Assembly: GCA_029215795.1 (NCBI GenBank)
Contig: JARDYH010000002.1
Span: 44,500,001 to 44,564,000, forward strand
Direction: 5' to 3'
From: Anniella stebbinsi
Lineage: Eukaryota > Chordata > Lepidosauria > Squamata > Anniellidae
Length of the DNA: 64,000 bases
Translations under genes and position numbers: made by a program
The notes under the pieces: model-generated
Told to the model about the DNA's origin: nothing
Seen by the model: only the letters and a program-made list of their open reading frames with translations
Databases searched by the model: none
Shown here: piece after piece, positions 22,523 to 34,019 of the stretch
Layout of the letters: the number at the start of each line of letters is the position of its first letter
Position numbering within the stretch: the stretch's first letter is position 1

Positions 22523-23348
22523 CTGCCACCCAAGGCACCAGAGGTCCTTCAGAACATTCAGTCAGTGTATCTGATCAGTTTTAATCCATATTCACCCTGA
22601 CTGACAGGATGCAAAGGCCCATTCAGAGTTTGCTCCCTCCCCCACCAGGAATGAAGCCACAAGACTTGTGCTGGATGAAATGGGAACAACTTTTTAATTT
22701 ATTGGAGTGGGGAGAACCTGCAACAAGAAAAATGGGTTAGTCCCAATGAAGGCTAACTGCCTATCAGGGCAAGCTGCCACTTTTCAGGTGAGAGCTGGCC
22801 CCTTGCTGTCAACTAATCAAGGACAGCTCTACCCTGACTCAAAGCTCAAGATTAGTTCACTGTCTTTCTGGGGCCTCCCCTTGCCTGCACAAGTATCACT
22901 GTCTATGCTGACAGGGCTCTGGCACTCACCTATCACTACAACTGTACAGCCCAAAGGCAGTCACTATTCTGTTATATGAGCAGCCCTTCATTGTAGCAAT
23001 GCCCCAGGATGTCCATCTGGTTAGCCTACATGTAATTCCCTCCCAGCCCACACTATGTTAACCAAAATTGTGGCTAGAGAGTGGATGGGATACCAATCAC
23101 CCAACAATTCCTCTACTCTTGCACAGCATGGAGCAGGTGAAAAAAAGGTGCTCTCAAAGGCCAATTGAGAAGATGATAAAAAAAACCACCTCTGTCTTAG
23201 CCCCATCAACCAATAACTAGCTACCTTAAACAGAAAGAGTGGAAGGGTTGACTTTCTGTGCACTAGAATATGAGGTGCAGTCAGGGCTTTATAGTACTGG
23301 CCAAGCTGGCTTCCCATTGGCCCATTTCCCGTCTTTCCTGGACCCACC
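22523..23348. other. Unrecognised, possibly old repeat
   Basis: Moderately GC-rich, no assigned family. It abuts the Ngaro remnant and may be decayed internal sequence of it, but no coding trace is visible. Confidence 0.3.
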
Positions 23349-23826
23349 CAGGGCTTATCTACATCTACTGGTGTAGAGGGATGGAGGGGTGAGGATCACA
23401 GACTTATCTGCTTCCATGATCCTCCTCAAGGTTCTAGACGGCAGTGCGATGTCCCTGAAGACAAGAGAGACATCACAGGCACCATTTATTTTACAGAAGG
23501 AGCTGTGCATGGTGGAAAAGGTAGGGAACCCCCGGCAAACCCCATGCCTACCTACCCCCACCATCCTGGGGATGGCAAAATTTCTTCCCCCCATGAGCAT
23601 GGAGCCACCCTGCATGGCTCAGTGCCCATTTCAGGCCCAGGAGCATGCAGCACACCAGCAGCAGTCCTTGGGATGGTCCCAGGATGGCAGAAAAGCCAGG
23701 ATATCCCTGGATTCCATTATCTTGGGGTAGTCCCTAGGTTGATCCCGGGATGCCCTGTGCATCATATGGATGCACAGGGATGATCTAGGGATGACCCCAG
23801 GATAAAAGGCTGGTGTAGACATGGTC
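23349..23826. mobile_element. MITE-like element with TCTACACCAG-type ends, long form
   Basis: Left 'gggcttatctacatctactggtgtag' and right 'ctggtgtagacatggtccc' are inverted-repeat ends. The interior 'atggtggaaaaggta', 'ccatcctggggatggcaaaat' and 'ggtgtagacatg' blocks are shared with 30156-30442. Ends resemble those at 7100 and 26224. Confidence 0.55.
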
Positions 23827-24159
23827 CCAGTCTTCCTTTCTCCTCTTAATGGGGAAACTTGACTCCTACTAATTCTGGCAAGAGGAGCACAGTCTCCCAG
23901 TGCCACATGTTTGCATTATAGGCAACCTGAAGCACTGGAATAGGAAAGAAGAAAAACCTGCCTTGTAGACTTGCCCTGATAAGAATCCTATATTTATCTG
24001 CCATTTACATCATTAACACTTTTAAGAATAACATGCAATATGGAGAAGTTTGACACTGTTGTGCTGTTCTGCCTTGGGCTGGATACTGGTTCCTATTAGG
24101 TTCTGGGAAAGGAGTAGTCGCTACTTCAGATTACATATCACCCAAAGCAAATATTGCAC

Positions 24160-24161
24160 AC

Positions 24162-24196
<35 letters not shown>

Positions 24197-24620
24197 TACA
24201 CTTATATACCACCCCATAGTCGAAGCTCTCTGGGCGGTTTACAAAAATTAAAAAGATTGAGCATTAAAAGACAATATACAAAATTTTAAACCATAAACAT
24301 CAAACAGCTGTCATTAAAACACTTTAAAATTTATTTATTTATTTATTTATTGCATTTTTATACCGCCCTATAGCCGAAGCCTGACCACAATGTCAAACAA
24401 AACCTCAACTTGAGCTGTTAAAATGCCTGGGAGAAAAGAAAAGTTTTGACCTGGTGCCGAAAAGATAACAGTGTTGGCGCCAGGTGGGCCTCATTGGGGA
24501 GAACATTCCATAATTGAGGGGCCACCACAGAGAAGGCCCTCTCCCTTGTTGCCATCCTCCGAGCTTCCCTCGAAGTAGGCACCCGGAGGAGGACCTTTGA
24601 TGTTGAGTGTAGTGTATGGG
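24160..24620 (-). mobile_element. L2-type LINE 3' end, antisense, with an inner second tail
   Basis: It opens with an (ATT)n tract (24160-24194), then 'tataccaccccatagtcgaa' and 'gctctctgggcggtttacaa'. After the 3' UTR comes the antisense end of ORF2 (about 24420-24600: 'gacctggtgccgaaaagata'). A second (ATTT)n tail with 'ataccgccctatagccgaag' at 24328-24385 looks like another L2 end inserted in the first. A homologous piece is at 53585-53860. Confidence 0.7.
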
Positions 24621-24634
24621 TAGGTTCATGTCGG

Positions 24635-25594
24635 TGTATTTTTTAAAGATCGTGCTCGTTCTGAAAGCTGAGGTCAACCAACTTTCAGAAGGAGCACGAT
24701 CTTTAAAAAATTCATATAAAATCGAGAGTTTGAGCAATTGCTCTGATTTTTTTCACAAATAACCAGCCAGATCCCATCTTCAATGTCCCACAAGTTTCAA
24801 GTTTTTATCTTTAAAAATGAAGAAATTACAGTGGGGTGTGGGGCTTTTGGGGGACCCCCTAAAACTTTTTAATTTGAAAAGATAGAGACATGAAATTTCT
24901 TGGACTTTGCAGATTGGATCTTGCTAGTCCTGGCTCCCCAGGTTTCATGTCATTATCATTTCAAATAAAAAAGTTATGCACACGTTTCCCCCAATGCAAG
25001 CCTATGGGAAAAAAAGCAGACAACAAGATGACAGCATGGAGGCTCTCAATAAAGTTGCATGATCTTTAATAAATTCATATAAAATCGAGGGTTGGAGGGA
25101 TTGATCTCAAATTTCATACACATGTCTAGCACATGTTGTTACACATAAGTGCCAAATTTCAGATCATTCCCTCCACCCCTGTATTTTATATAAATTTTTG
25201 AAAGATCGTGCAACTTTTTGACAGGTCTGAATGAACGCACATGGCGAGCTGTCATTCTGACCTTTCAGAACTTAAACTTTCTTTAATAAGTTCATATAAA
25301 ATCAAGGGTTGAAGGGATCGATCTCAAATTTCATACACATACTTAGGCTTACCCCATAAGCATTGTGACCAAGTTTCAAGCCTGTAACTTTGAAAATACA
25401 GAAGTTATACGCATTTTTTCTAAAATAAAAATCAGCTCTGTAGGGCACAATGGGGCTGCAAATTAAATATCGGATTTCCGATAATTATCATGAAGACGAT
25501 ACGATTAACCTACGATATTATCAGAGACAATATTTTTTTTGGTCTGAAATTCCAATAACGATAAAATATGATATTTTGGGCGTGCACATCCCTA
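24635..25594 (-). mobile_element. Right part of a hAT-type long-TIR element
   Basis: It ends in GTGCACATCCCTA at 25594, the same terminus as at 31320 and 43852. Reverse-complemented, its terminal 160 bp match the element starting at 4134. The interior has several diverged copies of a unit with 'aaattcatataaaatc' and 'gagggattgatctcaaatt'. The left terminus is missing, so the copy is truncated against the L2 piece. Confidence 0.65.
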
Positions 25595-25684
25595 CCGCTT
25601 TCATAGTATTATTTCCTGCTTTTTAATTCTCATTCAGAAAGATTTCACACAAAGGTTAGTTTTAGATCATTTTTTTACTGCATC

Positions 25685-25729
25685 TCTTCTTCTTCTTCTT
25701 CTTCTTCTTCTTCTTCTTCTTCTTCTTCT

Positions 25730-25772
<43 letters not shown>
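25685..25772. repeat. (TTC)n(TC)n(AT)n compound microsatellite
   Basis: About 15 TTC units change to TC dinucleotides and then to AT dinucleotides, without breaks. Confidence 0.95.
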
Positions 25773-26223
25773 AGCAATTCTTGAAAATAAAATTAACTAA
25801 ATGCAAAAACATGTCAATAAGTCTCAAATTGCAAAGAAATGATAATATGTAATTGCTCTTTTGCATTTAGGTGAAAGGCTACTCTGTTATTATTTTTCTT
25901 TAGAAGAAAAAAAAATCAGCCACCATTGTTAAGAATCAACCTGAAGCTGTGTAAAATTTTCTCTGATTAAGGTTCAGAAGTTCAAATCTTATCAACTCCT
26001 TTTGATCATAAAAGCAAAATTGAAGGTTTGGTTTGGACAAACGTCAGACTTTTCCCCTCAACATGGTGTGGATTTTCTCATAGTGGCTCATGAAAGAGGG
26101 GCTTGGAATTGATTAAAATGATTTAAAAGTGAAATGGACAATTGAACCCATTTAGAATGGGAATTGCATCTGTTAATGATGGCTTACCTGCAGTACCCTA
26201 TTGTAGTAATTGGTGGAAACTAT
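25773..26223. other. Repeat-free AT-rich sequence
   Basis: No family recognised; possible conserved non-coding sequence by texture ('ggaattgattaaaatgattta'). Confidence 0.3.
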
Positions 26224-26427
26224 GACCCTTTCTACACCATAATGGTGTAGAGGGAGGGAGGGAGGAAGGGAGGGAGGGAGGGAGGATGATCCCGGAAGTA
26301 CCTAATACACACCATTGGCACACAGAGAGGGAGGGAGGGCGATCCCGGAAATACCTAATACACACCATTGGCACACAGGGACCAGCTGGGGGCCATCCCA
26401 GACAAACAGCCTGATGTAGAAATGGCC
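26224..26427. mobile_element. MITE with CCCTTTCTACACCA ends
   Basis: GACCCTTTCTACACCA at the left and TGATGTAGAAATGGCCT at the right. Same family as 7100-7238, but with an internal duplication: the 'gatcccggaa.tacctaata' block occurs twice. It carries GGGA tracts. Confidence 0.6.
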
Positions 26428-26792
26428 TGAGACACCATTTGGCTAGTGAAGGATCAAACAAAAGTAGATGAAAAGAGAGCCACAGTTCAAATATTTGGCC
26501 TGCTGGGAAAGGCAGTACAGTGTGGTACAGAGTAAAGACAAGCTTCTGGAATGTGCAGACCTTTCACCATGCAAATGATATCACATATGAGAAGTGCTAA
26601 CTCATGTATAAACAACATATAATTAATGCAGTTAATTACTACCATGATGCAGATGGGGTAGGTTTGTGTGAGAAACCTACCCCATATTCACTGCACTGAT
26701 TGGAAGAGCTAATCTGCCAAAAGTTCCCCACGTGAAGTGGACAGAGACAACCTTCTACAGTTTACACACCCTTTCACTTCATGAACCCATAG
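26428..26792. other. No recognised feature
   Basis: Unique-looking sequence. A short inverted repeat 'atggggtaggtttgt..gaaacctaccccat' at about 26652-26684 could form a hairpin. Confidence 0.4.
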
Positions 26793-26892
26793 GGTTGGAC
26801 CCAGATTTAGCAATACTTAAAGCAGACTCATTGGAATCAATGGGGCTTAAGTTAACTTCAGTCTCATTGATTTCAATGCATCCAATTATGAT
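26793..26892. repeat. Small palindromic MITE-like repeat
   Basis: 'ggttggacccagattta' and 'cattgatttcaatgcatcca' mirror each other around a 'ggaatcaatggggctta' region. No target duplication found. Confidence 0.4.
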
Positions 26893-26914
26893 CATAGTAC
26901 AGTGGTGAAGAATA

Positions 26915-27110
26915 AAGTATGGAGGGACCATAGCTCTGCAGTAGCAGGGAAAAATGCTTTCCATACAGAAGGGCGAAGGATCAACCCATGATATCTCCAC
27001 TTAAAAACATACCAGGTAAGCTGGTGATGGTCTTCTGCCTGACATTCTGGAGGCTGATGTGATCCTGGTGGCTGTCTACAGATAGCCAGTATCAGACATG
27101 GTGAACAAAT
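26915..27110 (+). mobile_element. Diverged tRNA-derived SINE
   Basis: Same order of segments as the SINE at 5251 ('catagctctgcagtagcag', 'gctttccatacagaagg', 'ggatcaacccatgatatctcc', then a body ending 'ccagtatcaga'). The promoter boxes are badly mutated. Confidence 0.5.
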
Positions 27111-28708
27111 AATCTGACTGCTCTCTTAAAGTTTATGAGAATATTTTAAATAGGAAAATCTCCAAAGAACATGGAAGACAATCCAATTTATGTTTCACAT
27201 GTATTCTGCTAAAGGAAGAGTTGCTGAAGATAAAATAAAATACAGGAATTAAAGTAGAATTTGCCCATTGCCCATGTTTGATTCCTTTTGGATGGCTGTA
27301 CACTCTTATCTGTTCAGACTAATTGCAGCTGACTTACTAGAAATGCAGAAAGATTAGTTTCAGTAAATTTACACCCTATCATCACATCACAGGCGCTTAA
27401 ATAAAAGACCCTGGAATAAAGTAAAAAAATATATTCTTCTATGCTGCAGATAAGGTTAGAAAAAGAATAGGAGGGGGGACATGTTAAAGACATTAACAGC
27501 CTAAGAAACAAATCAAGCATTGTGTATAATTAGTTCATTTAAATAATTGGAAATTGAACGTATGGTAGCGTAAGTTAAATATACTTGGGTTTTTAGTGTA
27601 CTTTTGAGTCATTGTAGAACAAAATATTCCTTAACCTTTATAACTGTAAATCTAATATCTTGTCATGCTGCTACAAAATCACTGTGTAGGGTTACCTATA
27701 CCAAATAATTGCCTCTAGTGGACTTGTCAGAAACTTTTAGCAGTGTTGAAAAGGCTAATACAGCAGTTATTAAACCACTTGGTAAGGGTCTCAAGGGGGC
27801 ACTTCATAAATATTTTAAACATTTTGTCCTACAGATTAAAGCACATAACTCATTTTGTAATTTTAAAGATGCTGGCATCATCATCAAAACCAGTGCCACT
27901 TCACGGGAATCATGGGGCCTTGGATTAGCCACCGAGAAAGGTTCCTTTAACTGGTGATTTTTAGGGGAAATTTAGTAGATTACACTAGCACAGCCTTATG
28001 AGTTCTAGGTCAGGTCTTTATTAGTCTTTTCAATAATCATCCCTAGTCATAACAGCTTTTGTCAGAATATATATATATCAAAGGGACTTCCAGAAAGAGG
28101 GCTTCTCACACTGGCAATGAGAAAGCATTGTGGAGCTATTCCATCTTTTCTTTTGTAACAAATTTTCTGTGGCAAGAGAAGAGATGGAAAAGGCAGAGGC
28201 AAAACATGGGGAAGGTTGTGGGTTGAAGACAATGTCAACAGAAACCTCTGTAAAATTCTGTGAATGAGGCAGAGCAATGGCACCATAAAAGCCGTATTTG
28301 GAAGAACTGCACATGCAGGGCCAAATACAGACATTCTTGGCTGTTCCACAACCTTTTGTGAATAGTGGCTACAGACTACCAGTGGTCCACATACCATAAT
28401 TTGAGAATTATTGGTCTAAGAGAAGCACTGAAATGTGCTACTAAAAAACTATAGCAAGGAAAGAGTAAAGTTCCCCATAATTAGTTCCTTCCTTTATTTC
28501 TGATATTATGTGTTCTCTCTATGGACAAGAAAGAGAGAAATAGTAAATAATAGCTAAGTGGAAACATTCTCCAGTCCTAGTAGAAGTCTCTGATAATGAA
28601 ATTGAGTACAAACACATTTGGGTGAAAGAAAATCCATCTCACATTGCAACGATATAAAACGTGTATCCAAAATATTTATGTTTGATGTTGGTCTAGCAAG
28701 TTATAGGA
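27111..28708. other. Mostly unique sequence
   Basis: 27500-28000 is repeat-free AT-rich text. A 111-residue minus-strand frame at 28062-28397 overlaps another in a different frame and shows no known domain. A short AT run lies at about 28069-28078. Confidence 0.35.
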
Positions 28709-28816
28709 CAGCTTTCCCCAACAACTCCTAGCATTCCTGATCATTGCCCATGCTGGCTGGGCCTGATGGGAGTTGAAGTCTAAAACAACTGGAAGGCACT
28801 AGCTTGGGGAGGGCTG
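28709..28816. mobile_element. MITE of the CAGCCTTCCCCAACC family
   Basis: Starts CAGCTTTCCCCAAC and ends TTGGGGAGGGCTG; the halves are inverted ('aactcctagcattcctgatc' versus 'ctgatgggagttgaagt'). Other copies are at 34578, 34812 and 53950-54096. Confidence 0.6.
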
Positions 28817-28830
28817 ATCTAGGGCCTCTA

Positions 28831-28922
28831 AGGCTCTAATCCTATACACGCTTACCTGGAAGCAAGCCCGAATGAACTCAGCAGGGTTTACTTCAGAGTA
28901 GACACATATAGGGTTGAACTTT
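28831..28922. repeat. Short interspersed repeat, 'ggctgcaatcctata' family
   Basis: 'ggctctaatcctatacacgc' through 'cttcagagtagaca' to 'tagggttg'. Related copies at 49167-49308 and 59671-59760. Imperfectly palindromic, probably a MITE. Confidence 0.5.
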
Positions 28923-29484
28923 TAATCATGAAAACAACAACAACTCCACATCTCTCATTAAGGAAGATCTGAAGACCAATCCAGGTCTCCCCAACAGAAG
29001 TCCAGTAGTCAATCTATTACATGATACCTTTGTTGCCAACACCTAACATTATTGCTGACTACTTAAATAGATATCGTTAGTCTGGTGATGGTCAGTTAAT
29101 ATACTCAGTTAATTTATCATCAGGAACTAATAGAGAATCCATTTAGTTAACAAACACTTGTGCTAAAAATACCAATCTATTACAGTTCTGGTCTGAAGGT
29201 CAGTGTTACTCATTCTAATGAACAAAAACAGGGACCAAGAACATAAGAGATTAATTTTCTTGACACAAATTATGGTAGACATGGAGATTTAAAGTGCTAA
29301 ATAATGTTTAAATGTTTAACTTTGGAGAAGAAAAGAGCCTTTGAGGTCTGTAAACACCTTTCAGCAATTCTGTTTAACCACATTCAATTTCTAAGGTAAA
29401 GGCATATTATTCCGCCATTTTGCCTGAAGAGGGCAACTCATGTAGGGGCTACAGAGATGTAGGGATGCAAGTACAAAAGGTTGC
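28923..29484. other. Unique AT-rich sequence
   Basis: No repeat recognised; contains clustered TTAAT/GTTAAT motifs around 29090-29150. Possible regulatory DNA by texture only. Confidence 0.3.
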
Positions 29485-29950
29485 TGGTTTTAACCTATAA
29501 AGCCTTACATGGCCTGGGACCACAATACCTGATGGAACCCCTCTCCTGACATGAACCTACCTGTACACTACGATCAACATCTAAGGTCCTCATCCAGGTG
29601 CCTACTCCGAGGGAAGCTTGGAGGATGGCAACAAAGGAGAGGGCCTTTTCGGTGGTGCCCCCCCCCAATATGGAATGACCTCCCCGACGAGGCTCGCCTG
29701 GCGCCAACATTGTTATCTTTTCAGTGCCAGGTCAAGACTTTTCTTTTCTCTCAGGCATTTAACAGCGTATGTTGAAGTTTTGTTGTTGTTGTTTGACCCA
29801 AAATAGTTGTTTTAAATGGATATTGTATTTATAATCTGTTTTTATGCTTTTTATGCACTTTAAAATTTGTGTATCGGTTTTTTAATGTTTAATGTTTTTA
29901 GTTTTTGTAAACCGCTCAGAGTATGGGGCGGTATATAAATGCAATAAATA
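29485..29950 (+). pseudogene. L2-type LINE ORF2 C-terminus and 3' UTR
   Basis: The first part translates, with shifts, to the C-terminal L2 ORF2 text: 'YKALHGLGPQYLMEPLS' (about 29495-29545), 'VPTPREAWRMATKERAFSV' (about 29598-29655), then a segment 'GANIVIFSVPGQDFSF'. The 3' UTR ends with 'gtaaaccgctcagagtatgg' and 'ggtatataaatg', the sense form of the L2-type terminus found antisense at 24160 and 53585. A short (AAC)n(AAT)n tract follows. 5' truncated and frameshifted. Confidence 0.75.
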
Positions 29951-30001
29951 ATAGTAACAACAACAACAACAACAACAACAATAATAATAATAATAATAAC
30001 A
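29951..30001. repeat. (AAC)n(AAT)n tail microsatellite
   Basis: Trinucleotide array directly attached to the L2 3' end. Confidence 0.9.
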
Positions 30002-30004
30002 ATC

Positions 30005-30130
30005 ACTCTTTGAGTCTGATCTACAGTGCTGCTTTATATTGGTATTGAAGTGAACTGATAACTGTCGGGCCATAATCCACATTCCATATACCATTTTCAT
30101 AGTGTTATTGCCATGTTTGTAATGATTTCC
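30005..30130. repeat. Interspersed repeat related to 59330-59460
   Basis: 'gaagtgaactgataactgtc' and 'cacattccatataccatttt' match 'gaagtgcactgataattgtt' and 'gaacattccatgcaccactt' at the other site. Nature unknown, probably a MITE fragment. Confidence 0.5.
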
Positions 30131-30155
30131 TGGTAGCATTTCTTTTAAAAAGACA

Positions 30156-30442
30156 GAGGAGCCATTGTGTGGTGGAAAAGGTAATGGAACCTCCCTGCAT
30201 GCCCCCTCACCATCGTGGGGATAGCAAAATCATTTTTCGCCCACCCCCATGGGCACAGAACCACCCTGTTTTAGGACCCAGGATAGCAGGAAAACTGGCA
30301 TATCCCTTGTTTCTGCTATCCTGCGGTTATCCCGGGATCGTCCCTAGGTCATCCTCAGTTGCCCCCAGGATCCCCTGTGTGTCATTTAAATGCACAGGTA
30401 TGACCTAGGGACGACCCCAGGATATATCCCTGGTGTAGACAT
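30156..30442. mobile_element. MITE fragment, relative of 23349-23826
   Basis: Shares 'gtggtggaaaaggtaa', 'ggggatagcaaaatc' and 'ggatcgtccctaggtcat' blocks and the right end 'tggtgtagacatgagtc'. The left end is missing. Confidence 0.5.
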
Positions 30443-30933
30443 GAGTCTCCCTTCTCTCTAGCTGTCTCCTAACAGTCTCTGACAAACTTTCCCCAGACAT
30501 TTAAAAAGAAATCTCATGGGCAATCATGTTCCTAATCTGCCAATAATTTTTTGTTGGCTGACTTGACCAAATGAAACAAAAGTAACTTTTCCCCTAAACA
30601 TTTTAAACCAATAGAAGCTTTCCTTTATAAACCACTGAAATAAGGATATCACAACTGTTTAAGGCTCCATACACAGCCTAAGCCTCTGACCTACTCAGAT
30701 ACATTATGGCTTCACAGAGGTCAAAGAAAGTATTTAAACATAACTTGTACAAAGCATTTCTCCAGACCTTTTATGACCATAGCATTTATATCAGATCACA
30801 TAAATTCTATGTAACTTTTGGATAAAAGACTTGTTTTAAGAAGCAGTTGCAAGGCGCACATATGCTCAGTTAGACATAGGTGTCCTACCAAACTCTGTAG
30901 CTCCTTCATGCCAGCAGTGAATTCCCTATACAG
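30443..30933. other. No recognised feature
   Basis: AT-rich unique sequence. Confidence 0.4.
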
Positions 30934-31320
30934 TAGGGGTGTGCACGGACCCCCCCCAGATCGGATCAGGACCCGGATCGGGACCTCCAATTTTGTCCCG
31001 GATTGGATCAGACAAAATCGGAGCCCCCCCGGACCGGATCGGGTCCGATCCCGATCCAAAAATCGGAACTTCCAATTTTTGGATCGGCCGCCATTCCCCC
31101 CCCCCCCCCATAGACTTGCATTGGGGGAAAGAAAGCTTTCCCCCAATGCAAGTCTATGAGGAAAAAATGGCGGCGGGTGGGTGAGGGGGGGCCTAACTCC
31201 CTCCCCCTGGGGCCGTCCACTGTGGATGGCCCCAGCAGGTAAGCCCCCTCCCCCATGCTCCTTACCCCCCCGGGATCGGATTCGGATCGTGGATCGGATC
31301 CAATTCAGTGCACATCCCTA
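30934..31320. mobile_element. 387-bp hAT element, TAGGGGTGTGCAC family
   Basis: Ends TAGGGGTGTGCAC and GTGCACATCCCTA, exact 8-bp target duplication CTATACAG (30926-30933, 31321-31328). Subterminal regions hold many GGATCGG/CCGATCC repeats like those at both ends of the 39310-43852 element. The centre is a perfect hairpin: 23-bp arms 31109-31131 and 31136-31158 with a 4-base loop. Open frames here are repeat artefacts. Confidence 0.9.
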
Positions 31321-31556
31321 CTATACAGTCTTTGTTCTTGAGCTCTGTTAAAAGAATATTATATGAATTCATTGTCAATCATAACACCATCTGTTTCACT
31401 TTTCTATTTTTTTGTTGTTATTTACCTACTGGTATTGCTCAGGGATTCATGAATCATGTTTTTACTGGCATTGTATCAATAGAGCAACAACTGAATCTGT
31501 TTCTCACAAACGACTTTGAATCCAAGTTTGTGGCCAAGTAAGAGTGGAGGGGAGAG

Positions 31557-31625
31557 ACTGGCCCAAAGTCACATAGTGAGTCTCACAGAGTCCGGTACTT
31601 GAGCCATCACACTACATTGGTACTT
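31557..31625 (-). mobile_element. SINE fragment, antisense
   Basis: 'actggcccaaagtcacatag' and the following text match the antisense body of the SINE at 3292-3560. About 70 bp survive. Confidence 0.45.
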
Positions 31626-31736
31626 ACCCATGATGATTGTTTTTGCAATAGAAATGAAAAAGCTAGCTATTTTTTGGCATTATTTTCATATGCTATGATG
31701 CTGTCTCATTGCTAAGGTTCACACCAAGGTTCTGAC

Positions 31737-32290
31737 TAGTGCTGGGCCAAAGCCTCCCCCCCCCCCCATTTTTGGGAACTTTCTCTTTCCCTGTGAAGAA
31801 AGCATTGTTTTTTCTGCCTCTTTCATGGGGAGAGGGGAAAATTCAGAGAATTTTCTCCTTGGGGAGGGGGACAGGGCTTCCACATACTTTTTTAAAGTGT
31901 AACTGGTTGCTGAAAGTCCTTCTTCCTATTTCTTTTAGTTTTTTTTAAACACACACACACACACACCTTCCCCTGGCATTTGGAGGAGCTCAACAGTTCT
32001 TAGTGAATGCCTATGGGAGACCATATGACCTTGTCCTCTCCAATAAGCATTCAGGAAGAACTCCTGAGCTCCTGAAAATGCCAGGAGTGTTTTAAAAAGA
32101 AAGAAAGAAAGAAAGAAAGACCCTCAACAATTGGCTACATTTTAAAAAGGTATATGGAAACCCTGTCCTCTCCCCAAGGAGAAAATTCTCCAGAATTTCC
32201 ACCCATCCCAGCCTCTTTTTCCTGAGTTTTCACCCCCCCCCTCCATGAAATGCTAAAAATGGAATGGTCGGAATTTTCAGCCCAGCACTA
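31737..32290. mobile_element. 554-bp long-TIR hAT MITE, TAGTGCTGGGC
   Basis: Ends TAGTGCTGGGC and GCCCAGCACTA; flanking 8-mers GTTCTGAC (31729-31736) and GTTTTGAC (32291-32298) differ by one base. The arms are inverted repeats of roughly 200 bp, with a shared 'agaattttctccttgggg' block. The middle contains (CA)n near 31951 and (GAAA)n near 32098. Non-coding. Confidence 0.85.
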
Positions 32291-33245
32291 GTTTTGACCC
32301 TAAGCAAACTTACTTCCAGTAGATCTTTATTTACAAACAGTGTGTTAGGATTGTTGTATTAAGCTAATGTAACAGCAGAATTGCTAAAGAAATTAAAATC
32401 TTGGAGCAGATTCCCAGTTATATTAACAGCAGAGAGCTGGAGAGTACACCATGATACCATCGTTAATACTGAGTATGTTGTGTTACCATGGAGCTCCATA
32501 TAAACCCTGTTATTTCTTTTCACTTGTTTCTTTCAAAGAATTGCTGTGGTTACAATATATCAAATCACAAAATGTCCATGTTTTGTTATAAAGGCAGGCT
32601 AATTATATACAGGCTTATCTCATTACTTGCAGATAGCTTGACTTATCTCTTAACATAATTATCTGATTCCAATGATAATGCAACCAGAATAACTATCTAG
32701 TGTACATTTCTGCTATGGATGTCATGGAATTTTTAATAAAAATACAGTCTTTATAAGCCACCAATGAAATGAATTCATATCTCTGCTATCCCTGTGAATC
32801 ACAGAACTCAACCCTGATAGTTTTTGTTTTGCTTTTTTTTTTAAGGACAGGGGAGGAAGAGTAGTATTAATTAGTAAAGGAGAAAAGAGAGGAGAGAACC
32901 AAATGAGGGGCTAGAAAAGTTTATTTTAAAGAGATGCTACAGACCAAAGTGCTTTGGGTCAAAATCCTTCTTCAAGGGCTCAGTGTATTCATTGTTATTT
33001 ACCAGATAATGTTGCTTTTTGCAGTCTCTTAGACTGACTGCTTTTTCCTTTAGCAATAGCATTACTTTGTTGTTTTGTTGTTAAAAACATCTGTCCCCAC
33101 AAGGCTGGATTTGCTTTCATTGGTAGTGATTGGCATAGGTCTCAATTATAGGCCATTGCTGGACATGAGAGGCCTATGTGTGCATTTAGAATTGGAGGCC
33201 CAAATCCACATCTGTGACTATGGATGGAAGAATGCTCCCTCTCAC
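32291..33245. other. Mostly repeat-free, possible conserved non-coding sequence
   Basis: 32340-32800 is AT-rich, repeat-free and motif-dense ('taacataattatctgattcc'). The rest has T- and A-runs without a family assignment. Confidence 0.3.
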
Positions 33246-33425
33246 TAGGGTGGCCATTTCTGCATCACCAACAAAGAGGAAATGCATCTTCTGAAAGAGG
33301 ACAAAAGAGGCCAGTGATTAAGCATAAAATTTGCATATGCTAATTTATGCATATAGATGCACATTTATAACCAATTATAACCTAAATAGAAATGGAGTAC
33401 ATCTCATTGTAGTGTGGAATACCAG
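33246..33425. mobile_element. hAT-like MITE fragment, TAGGGTGGCCA family
   Basis: Begins TAGGGTGGCCATTTC. The 'gcatatgctaatttatgcat' and 'aatggagtacatctcatt' segments match the reverse complement of 6860-6990. The right end is unclear. Confidence 0.5.
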
Positions 33426-34019
33426 GACCAGATTACCTTCATGACTGGGCATTCAGACTGCTGACCAGGTGCTAACTGTTGATGGGCAACAGTTTTTATG
33501 GATCTTTATCTTTAAACTAGGGATATATGGATGGTGTAAAATCCATTCCATCTGCGTCTCACAGTTTTTTAAGCGCCTTTTGTTTTGTCCTCCACCTATT
33601 GACAGAACTGATTTTTTTTAAATCCATATTTGGGCAAATTCGCATTTGGGCAAATTTGCACATGCAAAAATGCATAATTTCCTCCAAATGCACATTTTCA
33701 TGCTTTAGCTTAGGGAGGGAATGGTCATTTGTGGCCAGAATTTTTTTAATAATGAAATTTATGCAAAATTTTCAAATGTTAAAAAACTGTTCCACAAGTC
33801 CACAGCATCTGCCTGAGGACACATGGCCATCCTATCTCTCACTGTGATACAAATGACTAGAGCCCTGAAAAGTAAGGTTGGTTAGGATATGAGATGTAGA
33901 GACAGTCCTCCTGTTCCCAGCAGGGCTAGCCTAAGGGTCAAACTCCATGTTGCATTAATTGCATAGTGTGCAGCTGAAGCTTATATATTTTTATTATTAT
34001 TTAGGGTGTTTACAGTAAG
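33426..34019. other. No recognised gene
   Basis: A 106-codon frame at 33527-33847 spans repeated 'gggcaaatt.gca' phrases and is considered chance. Confidence 0.35.

Noticed and set aside
24160..30001. CRISPR-like or satellite arrays among the short repeats
   Set aside because: All are simple microsatellites or LINE tails. No constant repeat with unique spacers is present, and the context is a vertebrate genome.
30796..31256. Several overlapping frames of 60-116 codons
   Set aside because: They reflect GGATCGG/CCGATCC iterations of a short hAT element, and lie on both strands in several frames.
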